Assembly: GCF_000720765.1 (NCBI RefSeq)
Contig: NZ_JODC01000018.1
Location: 124,001-188,000, forward strand
DNA: 64,000 nucleotides
Reading direction: 5' to 3'
Source: Streptomyces sp. NRRL S-646
GTDB taxonomy: Bacteria; Actinomycetota; Actinomycetes; Streptomycetales; Streptomycetaceae
Both the position numbers and the translations under genes were made by a program. The notes under the pieces were generated by a model. That model did not search any database. It worked only from the letters and a program-made list of their open reading frames with translations, and was not told the DNA's origin. How positions within the stretch are numbered: the first letter of the stretch is position 1; each line of letters begins with the position of its first letter. This document shows, one piece after another, positions 51,319-60,222 of this stretch.

Positions 51319-52151
51319 CCCCGGAACAGACCCGACTGGCCGCCGCGCTACGGGAGTTGAGGGCCCGCACCGGTCTGAGCCTGGCGGCCCTCGCGGCGAA
51401 GACGGCGTTCAGCAAGTCGTCCTGGGAGCGCTACCTCAACGGCAGGACACTGCCGCCGCGCACGGCGGTGCAGGAGCTGTGCCGACTGGCCGGCGAACCG
51501 GACGGCCGGTGTCTGGCGCTGTGGGAGATCGCGGAGTCGGAGTGGAGCGGGCGGGCGACGGAGGCGGGCCGGGCGGATACGCCGGAGCAGGCGTCGTCGC
51601 CGGCCGCGGATCCGTTGCCGCGTCCGCCTGAGGCTCCGGCGGAGACCGCGCAGGGCGGTGGTCATCGGGGTGCGGTGACCGTGGCGGTGCTCGCGTCGGT
51701 GTGTGCCGTGGCCCTCGGCGGCGTGGCGGTGGCGCTGCTCCTGCTGCCACGCCACAGCGACGGACCCCGCACGGCCGCCGCGACCGCCTCCGCTCCCGGG
51801 CCGCACTGCCGGGCTTCGTCCTGCGAGGGCAAGAGCCCGATCGACATGTACTGCGCGGCCACACCGGACACCGTCGCCACGCATCACACGGCCGCCGGAG
51901 CCTGGCTGGAGGTCCGCTACAGCAAGGAGTGCGGGACGAGTTGGGCACGGATGTGGGGCACGCGGGTCGGCGACCGTCTCGAGCTGACGGCAGGCGGCCG
52001 GGACCGCCGCGCCGAGGTCGAGAACGCCGTCGACGCGGACAACTTCGTCTACACCCCGATGACGGTGACCCGTCCGGGAACCGTGCTCCGAACCTGTTTC
52101 CGTCCGGCAGAGGGCGGTAAGGAGGAGTGCTTCGACTCCGTTTCGCGGTGA
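51315..52151 (+). CDS. XRE-DUF2690 membrane protein
   Basis: 278 residues. N-terminal HTH LSLAALAAKTAFSKSSWERY, very like that of the upstream gene; helix VTVAVLASVCAVALGGVAVA near residue 125; then a DUF2690 domain with CRASSCEGKSPIDMYCAATP, LEVRYSKECGTSWARMWG and TCFRPAEGGKEECFDS, whose cysteines should form disulfides outside the cell. Translationally coupled to the preceding gene (ATGA), suggesting a paired sensor system. Confidence 0.88.
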   Translation: MTPEQTRLAAALRELRARTGLSLAALAAKTAFSKSSWERYLNGRTLPPRTAVQELCRLAGEPDGRCLALWEIAESEWSGRATEAGRADTPEQASSPAADPLPRPPEAPAETAQGGGHRGAVTVAVLASVCAVALGGVAVALLLLPRHSDGPRTAAATASAPGPHCRASSCEGKSPIDMYCAATPDTVATHHTAAGAWLEVRYSKECGTSWARMWGTRVGDRLELTAGGRDRRAEVENAVDADNFVYTPMTVTRPGTVLRTCFRPAEGGKEECFDSVSR

Positions 52152-52279
52152 CGGTGAGTTCGGGCACCTGCTCAGGCGGGCTCCTGGGGATCCTGCTGCT
52201 CCCTTTCACCACGGCTCGGCCCCGAGCCATGCTCCGTACAGGCCGGCCGTGGCGACGACGACGATCGCCTGGGCCGCCT

Positions 52280-53140
52280 TCACCGCCGCGAGGTGACCAC
52301 CGCCAGCGTCGCGTAGGGCATCGTGACGGTGCCCCCACGCGTGTCGATGGCGGAGCCCACCGCGCGCAGGATCTCGGCGAGTTGGTCGGGCCGGAGGCGG
52401 GTGAAGGCGCCCTGTGTGGGAAGGACGTCCAGCCAGGCGTCCCGGGTGTACGTGAACTCCCAGTCGTACCGCCAGAGTTCGGGCTCGCCGAACGCGCCGT
52501 CCGCCGCCCGGATCGCGTCCGAGGCCCTGGCCAGGAAGACCTGGTAGCCGTCGACCATGGACCGCGTCAGGGCCGCCCGGAAGTCGAACGGCGCGTCGGG
52601 CATGACGCGTTCGGCGGCGTCGGCGACCGCTTCCGCGAGGTCGGGCGGGGTCTCGGCGACGTTCCAGAAGGGGACCAGCAGACCGCCCGGCCGCAGCGCC
52701 TGCGCCGCCTTGGCCGCGCCCGCGGCGAGGTCGATCCAGTGCCAGGCGGTTCCGGCGGCGACGACGTCGAAGCGCCGCTCCCCCGGCTCCCAGTCCTCGA
52801 ACTTCGCGACGTCCGTGTCCGTACCGAGCCGTCGAGCCAACTCGGCCATACGTGCGTCGGGTTCGACGCCGTGGACCTTGCAGCCGGCCGCCTGGAACTG
52901 CCGGGCGGCGATGCCGGTGCCGCAGCCGACGTCGAGGAGGTCGGGTCCGGGGGCGGCCGCGACGATCCGCTGGATCAGGGCGTCGGGGTAGCGGGGGCGC
53001 GCCCGGTCGTAGCGCTCGGCGTCCGTGCCGAAGGACTCGGCGATGTCTCGGCGCTGGTGGGGCTCGTTCGGGGACTGGCTTGCGGGCTGACTCGCGGCGG
53101 CAGACGGCGAGGAGGACGCCGAGGACGGTAAAGTGGGCAT
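52280..53140 (-). CDS. Class I SAM-dependent methyltransferase (Methyltransf_11/25 type)
   Basis: 286 residues from ATG 53140. LLDVGCGTGIAARQFQAAGC is motif I; FDVVAAGTAWHWIDLAAGAA and KAAQALRPGGLLVPFWN follow, as in the UbiE/Crg1-like group. The start codon lies within a palindromic operator shared with the divergent TetR gene, so the enzyme is likely its target. The Ser/Ala-rich first 20 residues may not be translated if a later start is used. Confidence 0.88.
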   Translation of the reverse strand: MPTLPSSASSSPSAAASQPASQSPNEPHQRRDIAESFGTDAERYDRARPRYPDALIQRIVAAAPGPDLLDVGCGTGIAARQFQAAGCKVHGVEPDARMAELARRLGTDTDVAKFEDWEPGERRFDVVAAGTAWHWIDLAAGAAKAAQALRPGGLLVPFWNVAETPPDLAEAVADAAERVMPDAPFDFRAALTRSMVDGYQVFLARASDAIRAADGAFGEPELWRYDWEFTYTRDAWLDVLPTQGAFTRLRPDQLAEILRAVGSAIDTRGGTVTMPYATLAVVTSRR

Positions 53141-53191
53141 GCGCCCACTATGGGTGGGCGCGCGCCCACTCGTCAATGGGCATGCGCCCAC
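53133..53191. promoter_or_regulatory. Triple palindromic operator array between the methyltransferase and TetR genes
   Basis: GTGGGCATGCGCCCAC (53133-53148), GTGGGCGCGCGCCCAC (53154-53169) and ATGGGCATGCGCCCAC (53176-53191), 21 and 22 bp apart. Two-turn spacing puts three regulator dimers on one DNA face. The first copy contains the methyltransferase ATG. Confidence 0.8.
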
Positions 53192-53213
53192 TCGTGCCGG
53201 GACAGGAGGCGGT

Positions 53214-53801
53214 ATGCCGACAGGTGTGGCCATCCGCGACCCACGCCAACAGCTCTTCGACGCCGCCGAGCGCATCCTGCTGCGCGCCGGTCCGAGCGCC
53301 CTGACGAGCAGGGCGGTGACGACGGAGGCGGGCTGCGCGAAAGGGGTTCTGCACCGGCACTTCGCGGACTTCGACGCGTTCCTGGCGGAGCTGGTGCTGG
53401 ACCGTATCCGCCGGCTGGCGGACCTGGACGGGGCCCTGCGTGAGGCCGCCGGGACGGGCACGGTCGTCGGCAACCTGACCGGCACGCTGACGGACCTGTT
53501 CGACGCGGTGGCGATCGCCGTCGTGGGCCTGGTCATCACCCGGGACGAACTCCGTGCCCGGCTGCGCGCGGCGGGTTCCAGCGGCATCCCGCTCATGACG
53601 GAGGCGTCGGCGATGCTCACGGGCTATCTCGCCGCCGAGCGCGACCTGGGCCGTATCGCGGTGGACGCGGACGTGGACATCCTCGCCGCCACCCTGCTGG
53701 GCGCCGCACACCTCCTGTTCGCCGACCGGGAGGCGGGGCCGCCGGACGCGGCGGCGGTGCGCAGAACGGTGGCGACCGTCGTCGCTGGGGCCGTGCGGTG
53801 A
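53214..53801 (+). CDS. TetR family transcriptional regulator
   Basis: 195 residues from ATG 53214 after AGGAGGC. HTH RQQLFDAAERILLRAGPSAL, TSRAVTTEAGCAKGVLHRHF (recognition helix), then a helical ligand-binding domain. The three palindromes in front of it are its probable operators, giving autoregulation and control of the divergent methyltransferase. Confidence 0.93.
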   Translation: MPTGVAIRDPRQQLFDAAERILLRAGPSALTSRAVTTEAGCAKGVLHRHFADFDAFLAELVLDRIRRLADLDGALREAAGTGTVVGNLTGTLTDLFDAVAIAVVGLVITRDELRARLRAAGSSGIPLMTEASAMLTGYLAAERDLGRIAVDADVDILAATLLGAAHLLFADREAGPPDAAAVRRTVATVVAGAVR

Positions 53802-53846
53802 CGGCTGCCCGCGGCATTGTCAGTGGCGGCCCCTACAGTCGATGAC

Positions 53847-54623
53847 ATGGCGACTCTTCCCAACCCCCTGCCACGTCTCGCGTCCCTCGGCCTCGACCTC
53901 CCGCCGGGCGCGCTGGTCGACGCCACGGACGACGGGCCGTGGCACGAGCCGTTGCTGTGGCTGGCCGACGGACAGGCGGCGCCCGGTGCCCGGGCCGCGC
54001 TCCAGCAGACGGCACCGGCCGCCGGGCTGCTCCCGTTGGTCCTTGATGTCGGTGCCGGTCACGGCGGGCCGGAGCAGTGGGAGTTGATGCCCGGCAAGAC
54101 CTCCTATCCCGGGGATCACGACGCCGAGGAGGTGCTGGAGGAGCTCTGGGCCGAGTGCGCGGAGGACGGCGCCGACTGGCCCGGCCTGGCCGCCGCCCAA
54201 CCCGTGGCCGCCGACGCGGACCCCGAGTCCGTCGCCTCCGCCGTCGTGGACTCCCTCCTCGACGGTGGGGGTCCCCTCAAGGAGCCCCGTCTCGCCCTCG
54301 TCCCGGCCCGCCGCAGCGCCGACATACCCGCGGCGATCGGCTGGACGGGTCCGGCGAACCACGAAGGCGACACCGCGCGGCTGTGCTCCGTACTCCGCTC
54401 CTGGGAGGAGCGCTTCGGCATACGCGTCGTGGCGCTCGGCTTCGACCAGCTGACGGTGTCCGTCGCCGCCCCGCCCACCACCCTCGCCGAGGCGGAGGCC
54501 GTCGCCGCCGAGCACTTCGCGTTCTGCCCTGACAACCTCCTGCAGGGCGCGGACACCACCCTGGCCGCGTATGCCGAGCATCAGCTGCTCAACCAGCCGG
54601 CCTGGCACTTCTGGTGGGACTGA
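53847..54623 (+). CDS. DUF4253 domain protein
   Basis: 258 residues from ATG 53847. PLVLDVGAGHGGPEQWELMP near residue 70, ERFGIRVVALGFDQLTVSVA and the ending YAEHQLLNQPAWHFWWD are typical of DUF4253. Acidic middle part. These proteins occur as possible immunity or toxin-associated proteins, but function is not established. Confidence 0.85.
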   Translation: MATLPNPLPRLASLGLDLPPGALVDATDDGPWHEPLLWLADGQAAPGARAALQQTAPAAGLLPLVLDVGAGHGGPEQWELMPGKTSYPGDHDAEEVLEELWAECAEDGADWPGLAAAQPVAADADPESVASAVVDSLLDGGGPLKEPRLALVPARRSADIPAAIGWTGPANHEGDTARLCSVLRSWEERFGIRVVALGFDQLTVSVAAPPTTLAEAEAVAAEHFAFCPDNLLQGADTTLAAYAEHQLLNQPAWHFWWD

Positions 54624-54699
54624 CGGTCCGCCGCATGCAGACGCCGCGGCCGGTCCGGTGGTGGGCGCACCGGTCTCGACCGCGGCGTAGGGGCTGTCT

Positions 54700-54762
54700 T
54701 CAGACGCCGAGGACGTGGTGAAGGAGGACAGCCACACCGGTGAGCAGAGCAGCGACGACCAT
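54700..54762 (-). CDS. Possible 20-aa hydrophobic peptide
   Basis: GGAGGT at the correct spacing precedes ATG 54762, and the frame encodes MVVAALLTGVAVLLHHVLGV. One membrane helix. The good ribosome binding site is the main evidence; codon evidence is too short to judge. Upstream is an AATGTGA/TCACATT inverted repeat. It could be a leader or small membrane peptide. Confidence 0.4.
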   Translation of the reverse strand: MVVAALLTGVAVLLHHVLGV

Positions 54763-54781
54763 TTGAGACCTCCGTGTACGA

Positions 54782-54818
54782 AATGTGATGTTTCTGCCGT
54801 TCTCGATAACGTCACATT
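54782..54818. promoter_or_regulatory. AATGTGA...TCACATT inverted repeat
   Basis: 7-bp arms at 54782-54788 and 54812-54818, in an AT-richer gap upstream of the 20-aa frame and downstream of the aminotransferase stop. Possible operator. Confidence 0.35.
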
Positions 54819-54840
54819 CCCACCGGCGTTACGGGCCTGA

Positions 54841-56043
54841 TCAAAACAGGGCAAGCCCCTCCCCCAGCCTCCTGAGCCCCTCCCGGATCTCTTCCGGCGT
54901 CTGCGTCACAAAGCACAGCCGCAGGGTGGCGCGGTCGGGCTCGCCGGCGTAGAAGGGTGCGCCGGGGACGTACGCCACGTCGTGCCGCACCACCTGCGGA
55001 AGCAGCGCGGTGGTGTCGTACGGCTCCGGGAGGCGGGCCCAGAGGAACATGCCGCCCTCTGGCCGGGTCCAGACCGAGCCGTCGGGAAGTGCCTCGGCCA
55101 GCCCTGCGAGCATGACGTCCCGCCGTTCGCGGTAGACGCCCGCGACCCGCGCCACATGCGCGTCCAGGTCACGGTCCGCCAAGTACCGTGCCGCCGCAAG
55201 CTGGTTGAGGGTCGGGGTGTGCAGGTCGGCGGCCTGCTTGGCGACGACACAGGCGCGCCGCAGCTCCCCGGGCGCCCGCAGCCAGCCGAGCCTGAGGCCC
55301 GGCGCCATGACCTTGGAGAAGGAGCCGAGCAGCACGGTCCGGTCCGCCGCCTCCTCGTACGAGGCGATCCACGGCACCCGCTCGCCCTCGAAGCGGAGTT
55401 CGCCGTAGGGGTCGTCCTCGACGATCCACAGCCCCCGGCGGGCGGCCACGGCTGCGACGGCCGCCCGGCGGTCGGCCGGCATGGTGCGGCCGGTCGGGTT
55501 CTGGAACGTCGGCACGGTGTACAGCAGCTTGGGCCGCTCCCGCACCACCAGTTCCTCCAGGGCCACGGGGTCGACGCCGTCGCCGTCTCCTGGCACGGCC
55601 ACCACCCGCGCGCCCGCGAACGCGAAGACCTGAAGTGCCGCCAGATAACAGGGACTTTCGACGAGGACGGCGTCCCCGGGCTCCAGCAGCGCCGTGGCCA
55701 GCAGGGACAGCGCCTGCTGAGAGCCCGTGGTGACCAGGATGTCGTCGGCGTCCGTGGGCAGCCCGCGGGCCGCCGTCCGGGCGGCGAGTGCACCCCGCAG
55801 CGCCGGTTCGCCCTCCGTCGTGGAGTACTGCAGGGCCTGCGCGGACGCCCCGGCGAGCACCGATCCGAAGGCCTCCGCGACCCCCTGCGCGTCGAACAGC
55901 TCGGGCGCCGGCAGCCCGCCCGCGAAGTTGATCACCTCGGGGCGGGCGGTGACGGCAAGGATGTCCCGTACCGGCGAACCGCCGATCGACCGGGCCCGCG
56001 CGGCCGGCGGCGGGACGGGGGCAAAGGCGGGTGCGACGGTCAT
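54841..56043 (-). CDS. PLP-dependent aminotransferase, class I/II (MocR/KAT-II-like)
   Basis: 400 residues. NFAGGLPAPELFDAQGVAEA, ILVTTGSQQALSLLATALLE, VPTFQNPTGRTM, and the PLP lysine in VLLGSFSKVMAPGLRLGWLR; the C-terminal substrate Arg is in RLCFVTQTPEE. These are the features of the aminoadipate/kynurenine aminotransferase-like group; no GntR domain is attached. Amino-acid substrate not determined. Confidence 0.92.
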   Translation of the reverse strand: MTVAPAFAPVPPPAARARSIGGSPVRDILAVTARPEVINFAGGLPAPELFDAQGVAEAFGSVLAGASAQALQYSTTEGEPALRGALAARTAARGLPTDADDILVTTGSQQALSLLATALLEPGDAVLVESPCYLAALQVFAFAGARVVAVPGDGDGVDPVALEELVVRERPKLLYTVPTFQNPTGRTMPADRRAAVAAVAARRGLWIVEDDPYGELRFEGERVPWIASYEEAADRTVLLGSFSKVMAPGLRLGWLRAPGELRRACVVAKQAADLHTPTLNQLAAARYLADRDLDAHVARVAGVYRERRDVMLAGLAEALPDGSVWTRPEGGMFLWARLPEPYDTTALLPQVVRHDVAYVPGAPFYAGEPDRATLRLCFVTQTPEEIREGLRRLGEGLALF

Positions 56044-56164
56044 GGCACGGCTCCTTCGACTGCGGTGACGGCGGCTCGTGACCGCAGCCTAGGGATGTAC
56101 GTGCTGTCTACAAGCAGGTTTCCGCGATACGGACGAACCGCTCCTCAGGCCTTCGGCCTGCCGC

Positions 56165-56412
56165 TCAGGCCTTGTTGCCGATCGCCGCGTACACGTTGAT
56201 GTCGGCGTCCGTGACGTCGTTGATGTCGGCGTACCGCACCTTCTCGATGTCCTCGAGCACCGCCAGGCAGGAGGCGTCCGGCTGCTCGGGCACGGGAGCG
56301 GCGTGGTCGGCGCGCCAGTGATGCACCGGGACCACCCCCGGATCCGCCGGCTCCAGCGCGCTCTCCGCGAAGAAGCGCTCGACCTCCGCCCGGGAGCGCA
56401 GCACGAAGGGTT
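56165..56412 (-). pseudogene. C-terminal remnant of a Methyltransf_19 (SAM methyltransferase) gene
   Basis: The frame QPFVLRSRAEVERFF, then PADPGVVPVHHWRAD and ending YAAIGNKA matches the end of the large Streptomyces family of Methyltransf_19 proteins. The SAM-binding N-terminal 170 residues are missing; the frame upstream (to 56563) shows unrelated sequence. A truncated gene. Confidence 0.65.
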
Positions 56413-56614
56413 GCCGTTGCCCGCACCGTGGCCTCACAGGTCCCGGACTCCCGACGCGTCCCGTATCGAACCCATGGGACGTGACATCCCTGCAGGTCAG
56501 AGGCCATTCCCTGGCTTCGGCGTCCCGAATCGCCAGCAGACTGTGGCGCGCGCGGCCGATCACCGCTCAGGCTGGAATCCCCCAGCCCACCGCCCACGGA
56601 AGGCACGTACCACC

Positions 56615-56905
56615 ATGCCCGCCCGAGCCCCTCGCACCCGTCTCCTCGCCGCCACCGCCCTGGTACTCGCCGCGTTCGCGCTGACGGGATGCAGGGACGG
56701 GGAGGGCCTTCAGGACGAGGGCCCGGCAAGGAACCACTCCCTGCACGCTCCCGCCGGGCACGCTCCCGCCGAACGGAACGCGAAGAGGCCGCCCGGTCGT
56801 GAACCGGGCGGCCTCGATGCTCAGAGGATCAGGCGTGGGCCACAGCCGCTTCCTTCGGGTTCGGGCCGTACTTGTTCTCGCCCGGCTGGCTGTCGGAGCA
56901 GCTGA
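56615..56905 (+). CDS. Small lipoprotein, C-terminus probably degenerate
   Basis: 96 residues from ATG 56615 after GGAAGGC. Clear lipoprotein signal RLLAATALVLAAFALTGC. After GEGLQDEGPARN the rest is low complexity and runs through the terminator of the convergent DUF805 gene and into that gene, so the natural end was probably earlier and has been lost. Function unknown. Confidence 0.5.
   Translation: MPARAPRTRLLAATALVLAAFALTGCRDGEGLQDEGPARNHSLHAPAGHAPAERNAKRPPGREPGGLDAQRIRRGPQPLPSGSGRTCSRPAGCRSS
56785..56815 (-). terminator. 13-bp-stem terminator of the DUF805 gene
   Basis: GAGGCCGCCCGGT (56785-56797) and ACCGGGCGGCCTC (56803-56815), loop CGTGA, 13 bp beyond the stop of the minus-strand gene. 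Confidence 0.85.
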
Positions 56906-57188
56906 AGACCAGCAGGGTGATACCGCCGACGATCGGGACGATCCCGAACAGCAGCCACCAGCCGGAGCGGCCGGTGTCGTGCAGACGGCGCACGCCGACG
57001 GCCAGGCTGGGCAGCAGGATCGCGACGTAGAAGACGATCGCGATGAACGGCGCCTTGATCGCGAGGCCGATGCCGAGCAGCACGGCGTAGATGATCGCCG
57101 TGAACAGCACGAACATCCAGTACTCCTTGCGGCGCGCGCGCCCGCTGAACACCGCGTACTTCTTCAGCGCCTCGATGAACCAGCTCAC
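56829..57188 (-). CDS. DUF805 membrane protein
   Basis: 119 residues. MSWFIEALKKYAVFSGRARR, KEYWMFVLFTAIIYAVLLG, and RRLHDTGRSGWWLLFGIVPI form the DUF805 signature with three to four helices. The family is found near transport and stress genes; exact function unknown. Confidence 0.93.
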   Translation of the reverse strand: MSWFIEALKKYAVFSGRARRKEYWMFVLFTAIIYAVLLGIGLAIKAPFIAIVFYVAILLPSLAVGVRRLHDTGRSGWWLLFGIVPIVGGITLLVFSCSDSQPGENKYGPNPKEAAVAHA

Positions 57189-57257
57189 TTGTGTCCCCCA
57201 GGGATCGACGTTCGGACCATCCGGAACGGATCAGGCCAGGCGAGAAGGTAAAGACAC

Positions 57258-57273
57258 TGACGAGAACTCGTCA
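57258..57273. promoter_or_regulatory. Dyad upstream of the DUF805 gene
   Basis: TGACGAG-AA-CTCGTCA, 70 bp upstream of the start. Possible operator. The 300-bp gap 57189-57488 otherwise shows nothing. Confidence 0.4.
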
Positions 57274-57488
57274 ATTCGGTGTGCACACCGCAACGGTTGA
57301 GCGCTTTTCGGACAGATCCACCGCAGATCCGCCCCGGACCCGCCGCTGATCACGGAGAACGGCGGGGAACCGCAGGACGGGAGGCGTCAGTTCACGGATC
57401 CGAGTTGCTTCCGTGTCCGAACCGAGTGCATACCGATGCTGGTCGGTGGCCGATTCGAGGCCTGACGTATCCCCATCCGTAGCCCGAA

Positions 57489-58481
57489 TCAGCGCAACTT
57501 TTCCGCCACTTCGGTCGCCCAGTACGTGAGGATGTTCTGCGCGCCCGCCCGCTTGATGCCGGTCAGCGTCTCCAGGATCGCCCGGTCGCGGTCGATCCAG
57601 CCCTTCTCGGCGGCGGCCTCGATCATCGAGTACTCACCGGAGATCTGGTAGGCGGCGACCGGCACGTCCACCGCGTCCGCGACCCGCGCGAGGATGTCGA
57701 GGAACGGTCCCGCCGGCTTCACCATCACCATGTCGGCGCCCTCTTCGAGGTCGAGCGCCAACTCCCGCAGCGACTCACGCACATTGGCGGGATCCTGCTG
57801 GTAGGTCTTCCGGTCGCCCTTCAGGGAGGAGCCGACGGCCTCCCGGAACGGCCCGTAGAACGCGGAGGCGTACTTCACGGTGTAGGCGAGGATCGCGACG
57901 TCCTCCCGCCCGATCTGGTCGAGTGCGTCACGGATGACGCCGATCTGCCCGTCCATCATCCCGCTGGGGCCCACCACATGGGCGCCCGCATCGGCCTGGA
58001 CCTGCGCCATCTCGGCGTACCGCTCGAGCGTGGCGTCGTTGTCGACGCGCCCTTCCGCGTCGAGCACCCCGCAGTGCCCGTGATCGGTCGTCTCGTCGAG
58101 ACACAGATCGGACATCACAAGAAGATCGTCCCCGACCTCGGCCCGCACATCACGGATCGCGACCTGCAGAATCCCGTCCGGGTCGGTCCCCGGCGTCCCG
58201 AGGGCGTCCTTCTTCTCCTCCTCCGGCACGCCGAACAGCATGATCCCGGAGACCCCGGCGGCCACCGCCTCGGCGGCCGCCTTCTTCAGGCTGTCGCGCG
58301 TGTGCTGAACGACGCCGGGCATGGCGGAGATCGGCACGGGCTCGGAGACGCCCTCGCGCACGAACGCCGGAAGGATGAAGTCCGCCGGGTGCAGCCGGGT
58401 CTCGGCGACCATGCGCCGCATGACGGGGGTGGTCCGCAGCCGCCGCGGCCGCGTGCCGGGGAAGGATCCGTACTTCGTCAT
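57489..58481 (-). CDS. hemB: Delta-aminolevulinic acid dehydratase (porphobilinogen synthase)
   Basis: 330 residues from ATG 58481. The two active-site lysines are in [17 protein letters not shown] and [19 protein letters not shown] metal-binding [12 protein letters not shown] segment is present. It joins two 5-aminolevulinate molecules into porphobilinogen. Separated from the hemA-C-D operon by an oppositely oriented FAD oxidase gene. Confidence 0.97.
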   Translation of the reverse strand: MTKYGSFPGTRPRRLRTTPVMRRMVAETRLHPADFILPAFVREGVSEPVPISAMPGVVQHTRDSLKKAAAEAVAAGVSGIMLFGVPEEEKKDALGTPGTDPDGILQVAIRDVRAEVGDDLLVMSDLCLDETTDHGHCGVLDAEGRVDNDATLERYAEMAQVQADAGAHVVGPSGMMDGQIGVIRDALDQIGREDVAILAYTVKYASAFYGPFREAVGSSLKGDRKTYQQDPANVRESLRELALDLEEGADMVMVKPAGPFLDILARVADAVDVPVAAYQISGEYSMIEAAAEKGWIDRDRAILETLTGIKRAGAQNILTYWATEVAEKLR

Positions 58482-58669
58482 GCCGCCTACGCTACGCCCG
58501 GCCCACAGGCACCTTTGCCGACGGTATGTCGGGCCTGCGCAGCTGCTCGCCCCTCGCGATGCGCCCCGCACCCCCCGGGTCCATCCTGAAAACACAGCAA
58601 GGAGCAAGGACCGGGCCCCCGTCCCCTCACCGCGCACGCCTGTCTGCCTGCGCGAAGGAGGAGGACGAG

Positions 58670-60073
58670 ATGACCGCCACACACCACACCCCGCATCAGG
58701 CCCCGGACCTGTTCGCCCTGTCCGAGATCCACGGCCCCGTCCTGCGCCCCGGCGATGACGCCTACGTGGCCGAGGTCACCGGCTTCAATCTGTCGGCCTT
58801 CCACCATCCTGACGTCGTGGTCGGAGCGGCAGACGTCGACGACATCGTGACGGCGATGCGCTGGGCCGCGGCCACCGGAACCCCGGTTGCGGTGCAGGCC
58901 ACCGGCCACGGCGCGAACTTCCCGATCGACGGCGGCCTGCTCCTCAGCACCACCCGCCTGACCGACGTGACGATCGACCCGGCCGAACGCACCGCGACGG
59001 TCGCCGCCGGCGCGAGGTGGCGCCACGTCCTGGAGGCGGCCGCCCCGTACGGCCTCGCCCCGCTCAACGGGTCGTCCTCGGACGCGGGCGTCGTCGGCTA
59101 CACCCTGGGCGGCGGTCTGCCCGTCCTCGGCCGGACCTACGGCTACGCGGCCGACCGGGTCCGCTCCGTCCAGGTCGTCACGCCGGACGCAACCCTGCGC
59201 ACGGTGACCGCCGACACCGAACCGGACCTCTTCTGGGCCCTGCGGGGCGGCAAGGGCAACGTGGGTGTGGTCACCGAGCTGACCTTCGAACTGCTCCCGC
59301 TGCCCACGGTCCTCGGCGGCGGCATCTACTTCCCCGGCGAACACGCGGAGACGGTCCTGCGCACCTGGGCCGACTGGACGACCACGCTGCCCACCGAGAT
59401 GTGCAGCGCGTACACGATCCTGCGCCTGCCGCCGATCCCGCAGATCCCAGAGCCCCTGCGCGGCGGCTTCTGGGCCCGCGTCGCCCTGGCCTGGACCGGC
59501 GACGCGAAGGAGGGCGAGAGCCTCCTGGCCCCCGTCCGCGCGGCCGCACCCGTCGTCATCGACACGGTGGAGGAAATGCCGTACGCCGCCATGGACCGCA
59601 TCTACCTGGACCCGCACGACCCGCTCCCCGCCCGCGAGGCCTGCACCCTGCTCAGGGCGCTGCCCCCGGACGCCCAGACGGCCTTCCTGGCACATGCGGG
59701 CCCGGCCGTCCCGGACCTCCCGCTCCTGCTGATCGAACTGCGCCACATGGGCGGCGAACTCTCCCGCCCGGCCCCCGTCGAGGACGCCATCTGCGCCCGC
59801 GACGCCAGCTACCTCCTGGAAACGGTCGGCGTCCTGCCCGACCCCGACACCGCAGCCGCCGTGGAATCGGCCACAACGGCCCTCCACAACGCCATGTCCC
59901 CGCACAGCACCGGCCACACGATGGTCAACCTCCACGGCCGCCCGGGCGACGAGAAGGACCGGGCACGCGCCTGGACGGACGAGGTCTACACCCGCCTGAG
60001 CAAGACGAAGTCGACCTACGACCCGGACAACCTGCTCCGCTTCGGCCACACGGTGCTTCCCGCATCCGCGTAG
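58670..60073 (+). CDS. FAD-binding BBE-type oxidoreductase (berberine bridge enzyme family)
   Basis: 467 residues from ATG 58670 after AAGGAGGAGG. The PCMH FAD domain has [20 protein letters not shown] (the His can carry covalent FAD), [20 protein letters not shown] and [20 protein letters not shown]; the C-terminal BBE end is [17 protein letters not shown]. The second covalent cysteine position is not evident, so FAD may be singly linked. It lies inside the haem cluster but in opposite orientation; substrate unknown. Confidence 0.92.
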   Translation: MTATHHTPHQAPDLFALSEIHGPVLRPGDDAYVAEVTGFNLSAFHHPDVVVGAADVDDIVTAMRWAAATGTPVAVQATGHGANFPIDGGLLLSTTRLTDVTIDPAERTATVAAGARWRHVLEAAAPYGLAPLNGSSSDAGVVGYTLGGGLPVLGRTYGYAADRVRSVQVVTPDATLRTVTADTEPDLFWALRGGKGNVGVVTELTFELLPLPTVLGGGIYFPGEHAETVLRTWADWTTTLPTEMCSAYTILRLPPIPQIPEPLRGGFWARVALAWTGDAKEGESLLAPVRAAAPVVIDTVEEMPYAAMDRIYLDPHDPLPAREACTLLRALPPDAQTAFLAHAGPAVPDLPLLLIELRHMGGELSRPAPVEDAICARDASYLLETVGVLPDPDTAAAVESATTALHNAMSPHSTGHTMVNLHGRPGDEKDRARAWTDEVYTRLSKTKSTYDPDNLLRFGHTVLPASA

Positions 60074-60108
60074 CTGCATCCTGCCGGTGACGGCGATTCC
60101 AGCCCGTC

Positions 60109-60149
60109 GTGGGGGTCCCCCCGCTCGAGCCAAGCCGAGAGTGGGGGAG
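60109..60149. repeat. Dispersed hairpin repeat
   Basis: GTGGGGGTCCCCCCGCTCGA, then GCCAAGCCGAGAGTGGGGGA and G. I recall this hairpin element in many Streptomyces intergenic regions. A shorter copy is inside the histidine kinase gene at 30052. GGGGGTCC/GGGGCT-type repeats continue to about 60200. Confidence 0.7.
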
Positions 60150-60222
60150 TCTGAGGACGAGGCCTCTCGGGCCGATGGGGGTCCGGGTGCGCAGCCCCCA
60201 GGGCCGCGCACCCCCACACACC

